The position numbers and the translations under genes are program-made. Below the pieces are notes generated by a model. That model worked only from the letters and a program-made list of their open reading frames with translations, did no database searches and was not told the DNA's origin. Positions 49,174 through 59,548 of a stretch of 64,000 nt of DNA are shown here, piece after piece (the stretch's first letter is position 1; each line of letters opens with the position of its first letter). Location of the stretch: assembly GCA_964019425.1 (NCBI GenBank), contig OZ025842.1, positions 62,001-126,000 of the forward strand. Direction: 5' to 3'. This DNA comes from Flectonema sp. DT1601 (taxonomy: Eukaryota > Euglenozoa > Diplonemea > Diplonemida > Diplonemidae).

Positions 49174-52100
49174 TCATTCCATCACTTCCGATTCCTGTTT
49201 ATTGGTTGTTGGTGTTATCATCGGAACTCAAAGTAACACTTTAATCTAATCTACTTGTGGAATACATACGTAATTAGCGTGAGGCTCCTCAATAAACTCG
49301 TGCATGACTTCTATATTTTCTGGAGTTGATCGTTTCATCTTTAACGAATAGCAAACAGCTGCGACTGCGACAGCAACAACAACAATGGAAGCGACAACGA
49401 TTACAATAATAATTCCAACAGAAAGACCACCGTCTTCATTATCTTCTTTTGGAGGTCCATTTGAAGTACCGCACGACTTCCAACTAAACACCTTGTCATC
49501 TGAACTACCATACTGAGCACTTAAACAGTTGTTACTTACAACACACCATTGAGTATCTGGATGATCTGGTGTAGCTGCACATCCACTGTAAGCATTTCCT
49601 TTATATGACCAACTCGGTAAACAATCACAGCTAGTTGGAGATGGCTCGCAGTACGCCCACTTCTTTCCGTTAACATCTCCAGCGGACAAGCAACCTGCGT
49701 TATCATCAAGAATACACCAATTACTATTTGGTATATCTGATGGGTCAGTAAGTCCAGTAGCACAATTTGAATACGTCTCACCACCAGAAGTCCAGGAGGA
49801 GGCACACTTTCGGCACTCATCAGGAATGCAGGTGATGAACGCACCAGTGACAGCAGCAGGGGCAGTAGAGCACGGTGCGTTAACAGCTAAACAGAAAGGG
49901 GCAAAAGAGTTGGCACACACGTTGGATCCACAGCTGCATACCTTCGTTTGATCAAAACCATCTTGACAGTATCTTTTAGGAAGTGATGGATTTTGTTTAT
50001 TAGCACTCTTACAGTCAGGACTCACAATACACCAAGCAGCACTTGGAGAATCTTCAGTTGTAACACAACCAGAATATTGTTTCTCTTTGTGAGTCCACGA
50101 CTCAAGACATTTACAAACATCAGGAGTACATTGCATGTAAGCTTTGTTCTGTGCATTAGGTGATGGAGAAGTAGCACATGGAGTGTTACTTGCTACGCAA
50201 TACGGTTCCATACCAGTACTTGAATCTACATCAGTACAAGTACCTGGTTGACATTCACAAGGTTTTGAGTTATCAATCCCATCGTAGCAAGACATCCATT
50301 TCCATCCGTAATTAGTATCGACGTCTACGTCTTTACAAGAATCATGAACTCTACACCATGGCTTACCAGGTGAGTCCATTGTTGTTTTACATCCAGCATA
50401 TTGTTTTCCTTTGTATTCCCAAGATGCTAAACAAGAACATGGACCACCAGGTGTTAGTGAAGCACCACATGATAACCAACTCGAACCATTACTTCCGTAC
50501 GAAGACTTTAAACAAGCGCTACTTACTTCACACCATTCTCCTGAAGAGTCTGGTGTTGATGAACATCCTTTGTAAGAAACTCCTTTGTGAGTCCATTGCT
50601 GTAAACAATCACATGCTCCTTGAGGTTCACAGTAAGCCCACTTCTGACCATTAACTTCACCAGCAGATAAACAACTTTCATCTTGAAGAATACACCAATT
50701 AGAAGGGGACAGTTTTAACGGATCAGTAATTCCCATTGCACATCCTTGATGGGTCTGATTATTATATGTCCATGATGCTGCACACTTTTTACATTCAGCT
50801 GGGGCACACCCTGTAAAGGCTCCCTGAGTACCAGCTGGAGGACTGACATTACAAGGAGAGTTTACTACCTGACAGTAAGGGATGTCTGTATTAGAGCACA
50901 TGTTTGTTCCACAGCTACAAGTCTTCGTGTAGTCAATCCCAACATTACACAATCTCGTGTTCATTCCTGGATTTGTTTTAGAATCTGAACTCTTACACTT
51001 CTCACTAACAGCACACCAAGCAATACCTGGAGAGCTTTGCGTTGTGACACAGCCAGCATATGTTTTACTTTTGTATGTCCAGGTGTCAAGACATTTACAT
51101 GCCTCAGGTAAACACTGAGCGTAGGCCTCATTATTAGGATCAGCAACTGGTGATGTCGCACACGGAGCGTTACTAATTGAGCAGTAAGGTGATCCAGAGT
51201 CGGTATCAACACACGTGTTTGGTTTACATTCGCATAATTTATCCTTGTCAATACCAACAGAGCAGATACTCCATTTATAACCAACTGTTGTATCAACACT
51301 TATAGAAGAACAAGTATTATTAATCTTACACCAAGGTTGACCAGGAGAGTCAGGTGTTGTTCTACAACCAGTGTAAGTGATTCCATTATTCTCCCAAGAT
51401 GATAAACAGCTGCAGTTTTCTGGTGTTGGTGCGATTGTTGGAGTCGGGACAATTCCGTCACCACATGAAACCCAACTAAAAGTTGTGTCTCCATCACTTC
51501 CAAAAGAAGAATCAAAACAATTACTACTCACCATACACCAATCACTTGTATGGTCTGGTGTTGATGAACATCCACTGTACTGTTTTCCTTTATAGGTCCA
51601 TGACTGTTTGCAGTCACATGCTATTTTAGGCTCACAGTATGCCCATTTGGTTCCATTAGCGTCCCCAGCAGATAGACAACCTGCATTGTCATCAAGCTTA
51701 CACCAATTACTAACATATCCAAAAGGGTCAGTTGTGTTTAGTTGGCAACCTGCTGAGTTGCATTTCTTACATTCTTCAGGAATACAAGAAATGAAAGCAC
51801 CCTGTTGACCTGCAGGAGGGCAGACATCACACGGAGCGTTGACAACCTGACAGTACGGCTGTGCAGTGTTAACACAAGTGTTTGAACCACAGCTACAAGT
51901 TTTTGAATAATCGATTCCATCTTTACAATACCTCGTAGTAAGTCCTGGGTTACTCTTAGAGTTGGCATTCTTACAAGTTGGGCTAACAGCACACCAAGAG
52001 GTACCTGGAGAGCCTTCAGTAGTAACACATCCAGAGTACTGTTTGTTATTGTACTGCCAGCTTTTTAAACATTTACAAGCCTCAGGTGTACAAGTTGCGT

Positions 52101-53763
52101 AAGCCTCATTGTTGGGATCAGCGATTGGTGTAGTCGCACAAGGAGCGTTACTAACTGCGCAGTAAGGTGATCCCGTCTCCACGTCAACACAGGCGTTTGG
52201 TTTGCACTCGCATGTCTTATTGTAATCCAATCCTTCGTAACAAAGTGACCACTTGTACCCGACAGTCTTATCAATATTTAAATCTTTACAGTCGGGATTT
52301 ACTTTACACCAAGGACTTCCTGGGGAATCAGAGGTAGTTCTACATCCTGTGTAGTTCTTACCCTTGTAATCCCAGCTGTCTAAACAAGTGCAGTTGCTCG
52401 GTGGAGGAGGCGGCGTCTCGCAAGCTCTCCAATTACCTGCAGTTTGATCAGTTGTATTAATAGGAAGGGATCCCTTACAGGTATCTCCTCCACTTACGAC
52501 ACACCAATAACCATTTCCTGATGTTGCTGCACATCCATGATAAGTCTGATCATTAAATGACCACATCGATTTACACTCGCACTCTGTTGGAACACATGTT
52601 GCGTACCCAACTGTCTGTGGGGCAACTGGTGCCGGTACTGTTGTACAGGCTTTGTTTACAGTGCAGTATGCACTCTGAACGTTATTACAAGGACCTGTAC
52701 ATTCACATTTCTGGTTAGGGTTTGTACCTGAATTACAAGTAATCCAGTGATATAATATAGACGATCCTCCTTCATATTGTGCAGCAGACTTAGAGCAGGC
52801 TGCTGTTACTTTACACCACGGAGTTGATGGGAAGTCCGAAGTAGTTTGACATCCTTTAAACGTTTCTCCATTGTGATCCCAGGAGTCTAAGCAATCGCAA
52901 GAATTAGGATCTGTGCATTGAACCCATTTCTTATTATTAGATGATGCGAATAGTTGTTGAGAAAGACAAGCAGCTCCTGCTTGACACCAAGCCTGGTGTG
53001 GGGAGTCAGGTGTGATTGAACATCCACTGTAAGTTGTTCCATTGTGTTCCCATGTAGCATCACAAGCACACTCTATTGGAGAACAAGCCATGAATCCAAT
53101 ACCGGTAGAGCTATCTGGTGCTCCATGACATGGTGTTGTTACTTCACATCTCGGGAATGCAGTATTTTGACAAGTGTTCGGTTTACATTCACAAGTTGGG
53201 TTTCCTAAAGTACCAAAGTCATCACAATATCTAAACCTTGGAAGTGATCCATTAGCAGGGTGAGCATGTTTACATAATATGTCTACTTCACACCAAGGAA
53301 TGTTAGGACTATTACCTTCAGGAGTAGTTGAGCATCCTTGGTAAGCTTTATTGTTAAAAGTCCAATTGTCTTTACATTTACAAACATCTGGCTCACAGGT
53401 CATGTAAGCAGACTTTCCAGGAACTGGTTCTGGAGCACTCGCACAAGGAGGATTCATTACAGTGCAGTACGGAGATGTGACATCATCAGTGCAATTATTA
53501 GAACATTCACAAGTCTGCAGAGGGTTTGTTCCCTCCCAGCAGTTAATATATTTAAAAGGAGTACTGACGCTGTCAACTCCCTGCAGTGCTGCAGTACAAT
53601 TATCTAATACTTTACACCAAGGGTATCCCTTTCCATCTTTTGTTGTTTGACATCCTTCGTAAGTTTCATTACCCGAACCTGAATTATGAGTCCAGGATAG
53701 AAGACAATCACAATCAGCAGCAGAGGTAATTGTTAGGATAGCTAATAGCGATGGAACTCTCAT
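49174..53763 (-). CDS. Large cysteine-rich type I membrane protein with FN2/kringle-like modules
   Basis: A signal peptide (1-16) is followed by about 1,400 residues of Cys-rich modules of 35-60 residues. The commonest pattern is C-x-C-L-x-SW-x(2)-G-x(2)-Y-x-GC-x-TT-x-DSP-x(2)-PWC, then K-x(6)-C. The WC, Y.GC and SW positions recall fibronectin type II or kringle folds. Between them alternate CECKPNTC and CSCGSN.C blocks with an NAPC motif. Modules are grouped in super-repeats of roughly 300 residues. A single membrane helix (VGIIIVIVVASIVVVAVAVA, near 1450) and a short acidic tail end it. Probably a surface receptor, adhesin or feeding protein; the ligand is unknown. A GTATGT donor at 49269 and an ACAG acceptor at 49195 predict a last exon 49174-49194, changing the tail to ..ANYESEVME. 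Unspliced, the ORF ends at 49246. Confidence 0.8.
49195..49269 (-). other. Predicted terminal cis-intron of the cysteine-rich receptor gene (75 bp)
   Basis: It starts GTATGTATTCC and ends CCAATAAACAG, is phase 0 and 75 bp long. It has the same donor, acceptor style and size as the intron predicted at the end of the SOR-cyclase gene. Protein comparison cannot confirm it. Confidence 0.5.
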
Positions 53764-54256
53764 TTTTGTTGTTATAAAACTTTAAATAAAATAACTGAAT
53801 ACCAACCAACGTGTTGAGCTGTGAAGGCTACAGACTTCGATACCCAGCGGCAGTCATTATATTCCTGGATTGAGGAGCGTAATAATATTTCATCACAAAT
53901 AATGTTTATAACGAACTTTAAATAATAGTACCCGTCATCGATATTCAACAGAGGGGTCAAATACGAAAAATTCGATCACGAGAATCAGTACCGATAAATT
54001 CACACAAAGTGATGTGGTAGAAATATATCCAAAATGAAAGTGGAGGGAGGAGCAGGAAGGAAAACAAACAAAAAAAATTCATCTTGACGAGCAAGACACT
54101 GCAGGTGATACGCATCGTAATACGCCAATAGCCTTTAGCAGAGAACGGGTGAAAAGAAAATTAGAAAAAAAAGAAAGAAAAAAAAAAAAGGAATTACGTA
54201 AATCATAGAGAGTAATAAGTTTTTTTTACTCCCAACAGAATTAATGAGAATGTTAA
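53764..54256. other. Intergenic spacer
   Basis: AT-rich, with no gene seen. It includes the receptor gene leader (acceptor-like TATTCAG about 25 nt upstream of the ATG) and the 3' UTR of the pectinase gene. Confidence 0.5.
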
Positions 54257-55489
54257 CTAACTGTCACTAAGACACTTTGAAAGTCCATCAGGTTTAACAT
54301 TGTGAACCGTCGATGTGTTAACATTTTTACAAGACCATTGAGAATCAGTGTCTTGGAGATTAATATTGTTAAAGTGAAGATCATTACAACCGATGGCTGG
54401 TTTTGGAAAGCACTCAAACGAACCAGCCTTGATTGAAGAATCTGTTTTATTAATTCGATAGATCCCGTCGTATGAAATGTTCCTGAGATCTGTTAAAACA
54501 TGAACCGGTGGTGACGACGAGTACGTCGTTGAGATTCCCATCGCTGTCGAAGCGTCACCGACGATGTTGTTTTCGTACTTTACATTTCTAATAAAACCAC
54601 CACGAGAAGGTGCTGTTTTAATTCGAAAAGCTACTTCCGCAGGACCAAAGATAGTATTGTTGTAGACATGTACATCCTCAACACCACCTGAGATTTCAGA
54701 TCCAATTGACAATCCGTGACCTGAATACATTTTATTATAACGAATTGTAACGTTTCGTGTTGGGATGTTTACCTTTCTTCCGAATTCATCAATACCAGAT
54801 TTTATTGCAATGAAATCATCACCAACCGAGAATGTATTATGTTCAATTAAAACATTATTAGAACTGTCTGGATCGATCCCGTCCGTATTCGGTGATGACG
54901 ACGGAGCAATGAAGCTAACATTATAAATATGAATATTACTGCTGTAGATTGGATGTAAGTTCCAAAATCCTGGATTTCTTAATTCAATTCCGGTGACGAC
55001 AATCCCGTCAGTCCACATTAGCTCTATTAAACGAGGCCTTCCGTATTGTAATGTGTTGTCTTTTTTCAACTTCCACCAATAGTCTCCTTGGCCGTCAATA
55101 GCTGCGGTCGGAGTGACTCCGATTATTTTAATATTTGTTACATTATATGTCATCACTAGAGGTTGGTAACGATTATGAACATTAAAATCTCTTGAAATTC
55201 CATAAGAAGGAAGTGGTGCAATAATCGGATATTCGTTCAAGTCATCTGCTCCCAAAACGGTACCGTGAACTTCTAATGTCGTCCCTGAAGTTAAATTAAA
55301 AGGACCGGTCACAAAACTACCTGTTGGAACTACTAATGTTCCCCCTCCTGTCAGAGAACTGGAGGCTGCTCGAAATGCTTTTGTGTTCATCGACTTGCCA
55401 TCTCCGATGGCACCAAAGTCTGTCACACTCACAGTCTTTGCATTGCAGAGTGCCCAAAGGGATATCACTGTTGTTAATCTTCGAAACAT
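54257..55489 (-). CDS. GH28 polygalacturonase (pectinase)
   Basis: This 410-residue secreted enzyme has a signal peptide (MFRRLTTVISLWALCNAKT) and a right-handed beta-helix. It carries the GH28 catalytic signatures NTDGIDPDSSN (~200), VGDDFIAIKSG (~222), GHGLSIGSE (~258) and FRIKTAPSRGG (~288). These supply the three catalytic Asp, the His and the RIK substrate-binding motif, all intact. The family hydrolyses alpha-1,4-galacturonan in pectin, or rhamnogalacturonan. I place the start at 55489 because a strong acceptor, TTCTTCTTCCAACAG, lies 14 nt upstream. The longer frame would add 36 residues across that acceptor and bury the signal peptide. A pectinase suggests feeding on plant or algal wall material, as reported for some diplonemids. 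Bacterial or fungal transfer is possible but not testable here. Confidence 0.93.
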   Translation of the reverse strand: MFRRLTTVISLWALCNAKTVSVTDFGAIGDGKSMNTKAFRAASSSLTGGGTLVVPTGSFVTGPFNLTSGTTLEVHGTVLGADDLNEYPIIAPLPSYGISRDFNVHNRYQPLVMTYNVTNIKIIGVTPTAAIDGQGDYWWKLKKDNTLQYGRPRLIELMWTDGIVVTGIELRNPGFWNLHPIYSSNIHIYNVSFIAPSSSPNTDGIDPDSSNNVLIEHNTFSVGDDFIAIKSGIDEFGRKVNIPTRNVTIRYNKMYSGHGLSIGSEISGGVEDVHVYNNTIFGPAEVAFRIKTAPSRGGFIRNVKYENNIVGDASTAMGISTTYSSSPPVHVLTDLRNISYDGIYRINKTDSSIKAGSFECFPKPAIGCNDLHFNNINLQDTDSQWSCKNVNTSTVHNVKPDGLSKCLSDS

Positions 55490-55503
55490 ATTTATTGTTG
55501 CTT

Positions 55504-55520
55504 CTGTTGGAAGAAGAAAT
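55504..55520 (-). promoter_or_regulatory. Predicted 3' splice (trans-splice) acceptor of the GH28 gene
   Basis: TTTCTTCTTCCAACAG on the minus strand, 14 nt before ATG 55489. It is the clearest pyrimidine tract plus AG in the window and decides the start. Confidence 0.65.
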
Positions 55521-55761
55521 TTTTTAAAAAAAATTAATAAAAAATAAAAACATATTTCTAATCGACTTACTACTACGCAGCAAATGGTCAATCTCACTCA
55601 CAACCTCAATGAAACTGCTGCACTCACGTAGATACTTATCAAAGATCTCACTTGTCGAAGTGATTGTTAGCTGTTCGAAGTGAAGCTTCTACTCAGAGTC
55701 TGCTTCACTAGGTATTTAAAACGAATACGAATAATAATAATTTCTATCACAAACACACACA

Positions 55762-56835
55762 CTACGAATGACTACCAAAGTTTAATCCGTGTTGTTGTTT
55801 CTTTCTCAACTGTTCAGCTTTTTGCAAGAAGCTGTTCCGAGTTCTGTAGATATCAGAGAGGTCCCTCGTATCAATCTCATTGTAACCAGTGCAATGGTTT
55901 TTAATAAACTTATTAGCTTCTCTGGCATCTGGATCTTTGTAAGCAGCGTCTTTCTTCCTCGCCCAGAACCTAAGTTTTAACTTCAACAACAACATGGCTG
56001 CTACTGTGAGATCATCTCGACATTTGGTTTTCGCTTCTCTAAATTTCTGTTCAGCCTCACTATGGATTTCATGTGCTCTGGGGTTTGCTAACAAGTTTGT
56101 TGCGACTCGACAACATCCAGATATGTACGTCGTGTAAACGACGTTGGTTGGAGTGGTACGAAAACGGTCAGCCATTTCAGACCAAAGTTTGTTTAAACCA
56201 TCAGTAGTACCAGTTCCCATGAGTGTCTCATTCTTCATTGAGATGGTCCAATGAAGAGGTTCTGGTGATACTCCAACACTCTGAAGATAATGTAATATTC
56301 TTAAGTTAGTATCAACTGTCGAGGCTAACTCTCTATGAGTTCTGACAGCAAGTAAAGCATCAGCAGCAATCTGCTGAACCATTGCTTGCTGTGTATACGA
56401 TAATCCAATAGCTGATGATGTCTCTCTCACTAATGAGACAGCCTGTGTAAACATTTCATACAACTGGTCAACTGTCTCACAGTACCTCGCTAGTGACATT
56501 ATCTCTGCGGAGGTGACGTTGTATTTTTCTGCTGCGGACATTTTGTCCATAAACTGACGTAGTCCATTTATATCACTTGTTACGTATTTATTAGTATTCT
56601 TAAACCTATCTAAAATAGGTTTGAATTGCGGCTGAATCACACCTGAAGTGACGTGTTGTTCCCACAATTCTGTAAATGAATCCCAATTCCTCTCATGTAC
56701 GGCATCTCTTAATGCCTTTTGTAATCTCATTTCAGCACTGTCTCTAATTGTGCTGTTGTATCGAATTTGTGTTTCGAAAGGATGATTTATACTCTTTACC
56801 ATCTGAACACATCGCATAGGGATGCGACGAATCAT
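55762..56835 (-). CDS. Putative mitochondrial helical-repeat protein
   Basis: This 357-residue protein starts MIRRIPMRCVQMVKS.., an Arg-rich amphipathic presequence typical of mitochondrial import. The rest is predicted all-helical with no catalytic motif I recognise. The spacing of helices and phrases such as TPTNVVYTTYISGCCRVATN resemble pentatricopeptide (PPR) repeats, but only weakly. A role in mitochondrial RNA metabolism or translation is a guess. The start at 56835 follows an acceptor-like TTTAAAGCAG about 20 nt upstream. The longer frame adds 27 residues that would hide the presequence. Confidence 0.6.
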   Translation of the reverse strand: MIRRIPMRCVQMVKSINHPFETQIRYNSTIRDSAEMRLQKALRDAVHERNWDSFTELWEQHVTSGVIQPQFKPILDRFKNTNKYVTSDINGLRQFMDKMSAAEKYNVTSAEIMSLARYCETVDQLYEMFTQAVSLVRETSSAIGLSYTQQAMVQQIAADALLAVRTHRELASTVDTNLRILHYLQSVGVSPEPLHWTISMKNETLMGTGTTDGLNKLWSEMADRFRTTPTNVVYTTYISGCCRVATNLLANPRAHEIHSEAEQKFREAKTKCRDDLTVAAMLLLKLKLRFWARKKDAAYKDPDAREANKFIKNHCTGYNEIDTRDLSDIYRTRNSFLQKAEQLRKKQQHGLNFGSHS

Positions 56836-57268
56836 TATTTGATATTGATTATTTCCCTGCTTTAAATAATTATCCAGAGAATGAATGGAGTGACTAAGTT
56901 TATACAAAACGTGCAATTTTTTGATTCTACAAAAAATGAAATATAATTAACATCTTAACAAAGACAGCTATCAACATACTCCAACTCAACGAATTCAAAA
57001 TAAGAAACAACAAAAATACCTCCGCCTTGTCTTTTTCTAATCTAACTTTCTCTGTCGTTTTTTTTTTTTAATTTATTTTTTTATAAATTTTTATTATTTA
57101 TTTATTTTCTTTTTTAAAATATGAAAAAAAACATAAGAAGTTCATAACAAAAACACCCTCCTCAAAGAAGTCGCAGGTATCAAAAACCTACCTAATGAAG
57201 GAACGCAGACACATTATGAGTCTGATTGGGATTACTGTGTAAGGTCTACCATTGTGGAAGCAGTGATC
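56836..57268. other. Intergenic spacer
   Basis: AT-rich leader of the preceding gene and 3' UTR of elongin C. Nothing else is supported. Confidence 0.5.
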
Positions 57269-57675
57269 CTAGCAGTCGAGGTAGTCTGCGGCAAGGATGA
57301 GTTCAAGAGCCTGTTTTTTATTTATTTATTTATAATATTCAAATACAATGTAAAGAAGACGGTTTATTAAGATCATACGATTTGCTGATCTTCATTACTC
57401 TTAGAATCGAGATCTCGTAGAGGGAGAAACTCTGACATAGATGATCCAGTTCTATGTCTTTCTGCGAGGTATTGACAAACCAGATCGAGAACTGGAGCTG
57501 AGATGTCATCGAATGGGAATCTACAAATAGAAATACCAACAGTTTCACTTCCTGACATCATTTCTTTTAACATCTTCGACAACTCTGCTGCCTTCTTCTC
57601 CAACACAAATTCATATCCTTCCGCTGAGACTAACGTTACGTAATCAGTGGGAGCTGATTCCTTGTCGTCTGACAT
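57269..57675 (-). CDS. ELOC: Elongin C (two exons)
   Basis: Exon 1 (57675-57379) encodes the Skp1/BTB fold (YVTLVSAEGYEFVLEKKAAE, FPFDDISAPVLDLVCQYL). Exon 2 (57310-57269) encodes ALELILAADYLDC-stop, almost the same as the C-terminus of animal elongin C (ALELLMAANFLDC). Splicing a 68-bp intron (GTATGA...AAAAACAG) joins them in frame after DQQI and gives 112 residues, the length of human elongin C. Unspliced, the frame ends two codons past the donor and would lack the last helix. Elongin C bridges elongin B and BC-box substrate receptors in cullin-2/5 ubiquitin ligases. An ATG at 57693 would add six residues; I prefer 57675 on length. Confidence 0.93.
57311..57378 (-). other. Elongin C cis-intron (68 bp)
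   Basis: Donor GTATGA, acceptor TAAAAAACAG. Splicing restores the conserved C-terminal helix. Confidence 0.92.
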
Positions 57676-57840
57676 TTTATTATTCTTTTTCACACCTTTT
57701 AAATAAATTAAATAGAATGATTATCAACCTGAAATATTAACATTCGAATACGTGAAGACATGTTCACATTCGAGCTAATGAGAAAACTAAATATGGGATA
57801 GGAGATTAGTAATTTCAAAAGCTTTCGTTACAAGAAGACC

Positions 57841-58815
57841 TTACAAGAAGGCTGCTAAGTCCAGAAGAGCTTCTCTGCATCGCTCTTCCACTTCAGCTGT
57901 TGTGTCAACAAACAAATCAACACCACCAGCAATCATTAACAACACTGTTCGGTATGCTGCTCGTTGAAGGATTGCTGGACTGAACTCTTCACATCCAAAC
58001 TCTCGATAGTAACACGAAAGGAGTTCATTGAAATGCTTGCGGCGAACTTCAGCAGACAAACTTGTGAATAAGAATATAAAAATATCCACTGCTGGGCTAT
58101 CAGACATCACCCACTGGAAGTCTATCAGCGCAATTTCAGCACTGCTGTCACTTAACATTACATTCGGAAGCCAGAAGTCACCATGAATAAGACAGATCAA
58201 ATCATTTTCATTGCAATTAGAAGTTGTAAGTGGTAACACAGAGTTCCCAATATTCATGCGGGAGGATTCAATTTTTGCGATAATGTTCTCGGGTACAAAT
58301 TTTCGATCCCTAAGGTCAGTGATTCCCATATCTAGTAATTCTGAGAATAATAATTTACTCTCAGAATGCAGTTCGTAAGGTTTAGGTTTATGCTTCTTAA
58401 AAGTGATGAGATGGAATGCAGCAAGTGCTTTCATACACTCTGCAGCTCTCTCCGATGAGAGAGGGTTTTCAAGAGGTGAAGATGTGTACCCTTTGGAACC
58501 TAAATGTTCCAAAGCAATCATTCGAACGTCTTCTGCAGAATCTTGAAACCATTTTGGGATAATAAAATTTTTGGTATCCCACTTTGACGCCATCTCATAA
58601 AAATTCTTTTCGCGATCAAACAAACTCATCTTCGAACACAATTGATGAGCAAATTCATCAACTGGTTCTGTCTTCACTACAATTCTACAATGTTGAGGTG
58701 ACTCTGAAATATCGAACATTGTACTCAATTTACCTCCTAAGTCCATCTGTTTAATTTCAGACGATTGGACTCCGTATTCTTGAAGTCCGATAGCAATCTC
58801 ATTGATCGTTGTCAT
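57841..58815 (-). CDS. CHK/EcKinase-like small-molecule kinase
   Basis: This 324-residue protein has the aminoglycoside-phosphotransferase-like fold. The Brenner motif LIHGDFWLPNVM lies near 208 and the metal-binding DFQW near 233, followed by SPAVDIFIFLFTS. The wording HGDFW..N..M and DFQ..M.DSPA.D matches the EcKinase (ecdysteroid kinase-like, DUF1679) group rather than choline kinases. The N-lobe is recognisable (VVKTEP near 48 with a likely ATP-binding Lys). The substrate is probably an alcohol or choline-like small molecule, unknown here. It is of usual length, slightly short at the N-lobe. ATG at 58815 follows directly on the leader. Confidence 0.8.
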   Translation of the reverse strand: MTTINEIAIGLQEYGVQSSEIKQMDLGGKLSTMFDISESPQHCRIVVKTEPVDEFAHQLCSKMSLFDREKNFYEMASKWDTKNFIIPKWFQDSAEDVRMIALEHLGSKGYTSSPLENPLSSERAAECMKALAAFHLITFKKHKPKPYELHSESKLLFSELLDMGITDLRDRKFVPENIIAKIESSRMNIGNSVLPLTTSNCNENDLICLIHGDFWLPNVMLSDSSAEIALIDFQWVMSDSPAVDIFIFLFTSLSAEVRRKHFNELLSCYYREFGCEEFSPAILQRAAYRTVLLMIAGGVDLFVDTTAEVEERCREALLDLAAFL

Positions 58816-59548
58816 TTATCAGATAGATGCAAGGGGGGGACCTTTGATACGATACGAAAAGATTTATCTGGGAAGAATACTGCAGGTCTTTGCACAAAAA
58901 AATAAAAATACTGTCACCATGAAACAGGAGGCGTTGAACATTGCCTGGTTTCAAGGGGGGTGAAATATTACCTGTTGGGGGTGCAATGAAAATGACTTAC
59001 AGGGCTTGTGTTCAATATCCTTATTTATGTTACGGAAAGAAAGAATTGTAATAGAGATACACGGTGGTCGTGTGTTACCCGTCACATAAGAAGAAAGACA
59101 CATCTCTTCCTTTAAGGATGTCGTTAAGAAGGAACAGTTGGATTAGAAATATTAAATAAACTAAGCGATCGAGGGGAAGCAAATCATAAACAAACGAATA
59201 CAAGATCCCTGTGAGGAGAGACTGCAAAAAGATGCAGCGACTGCTTCTCTCACTGGCACTTTCAAATTTATATAAATCATTCATCCATTCTGTACATTTT
59301 CGTTCTTGTAAATAAGAACGACGACTCGTCAACAATTCAATTTTGTTTAAACAGAAATATTATGCAAGGCAAACACACGAGGGGAGGGAAGCTGTGAGGG
59401 GTAAGAAAAAAAAAAAAGAAAAACAGAATAATACAAGACAAGACAATTCCTACGAATCAACAAAAGGATAAGAAACAGGTCATTTCAAGACGGGTAGCGC
59501 AAAGATCACAATTTCTAATAACGTTCACAAAATGAATTAAACAACCGA
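58816..59548. other. Intergenic spacer
   Basis: Contains the kinase gene leader and the MORN gene 3' UTR. An 86-codon minus frame (59075-59335) has no recognisable similarity and is left out. Confidence 0.5.
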
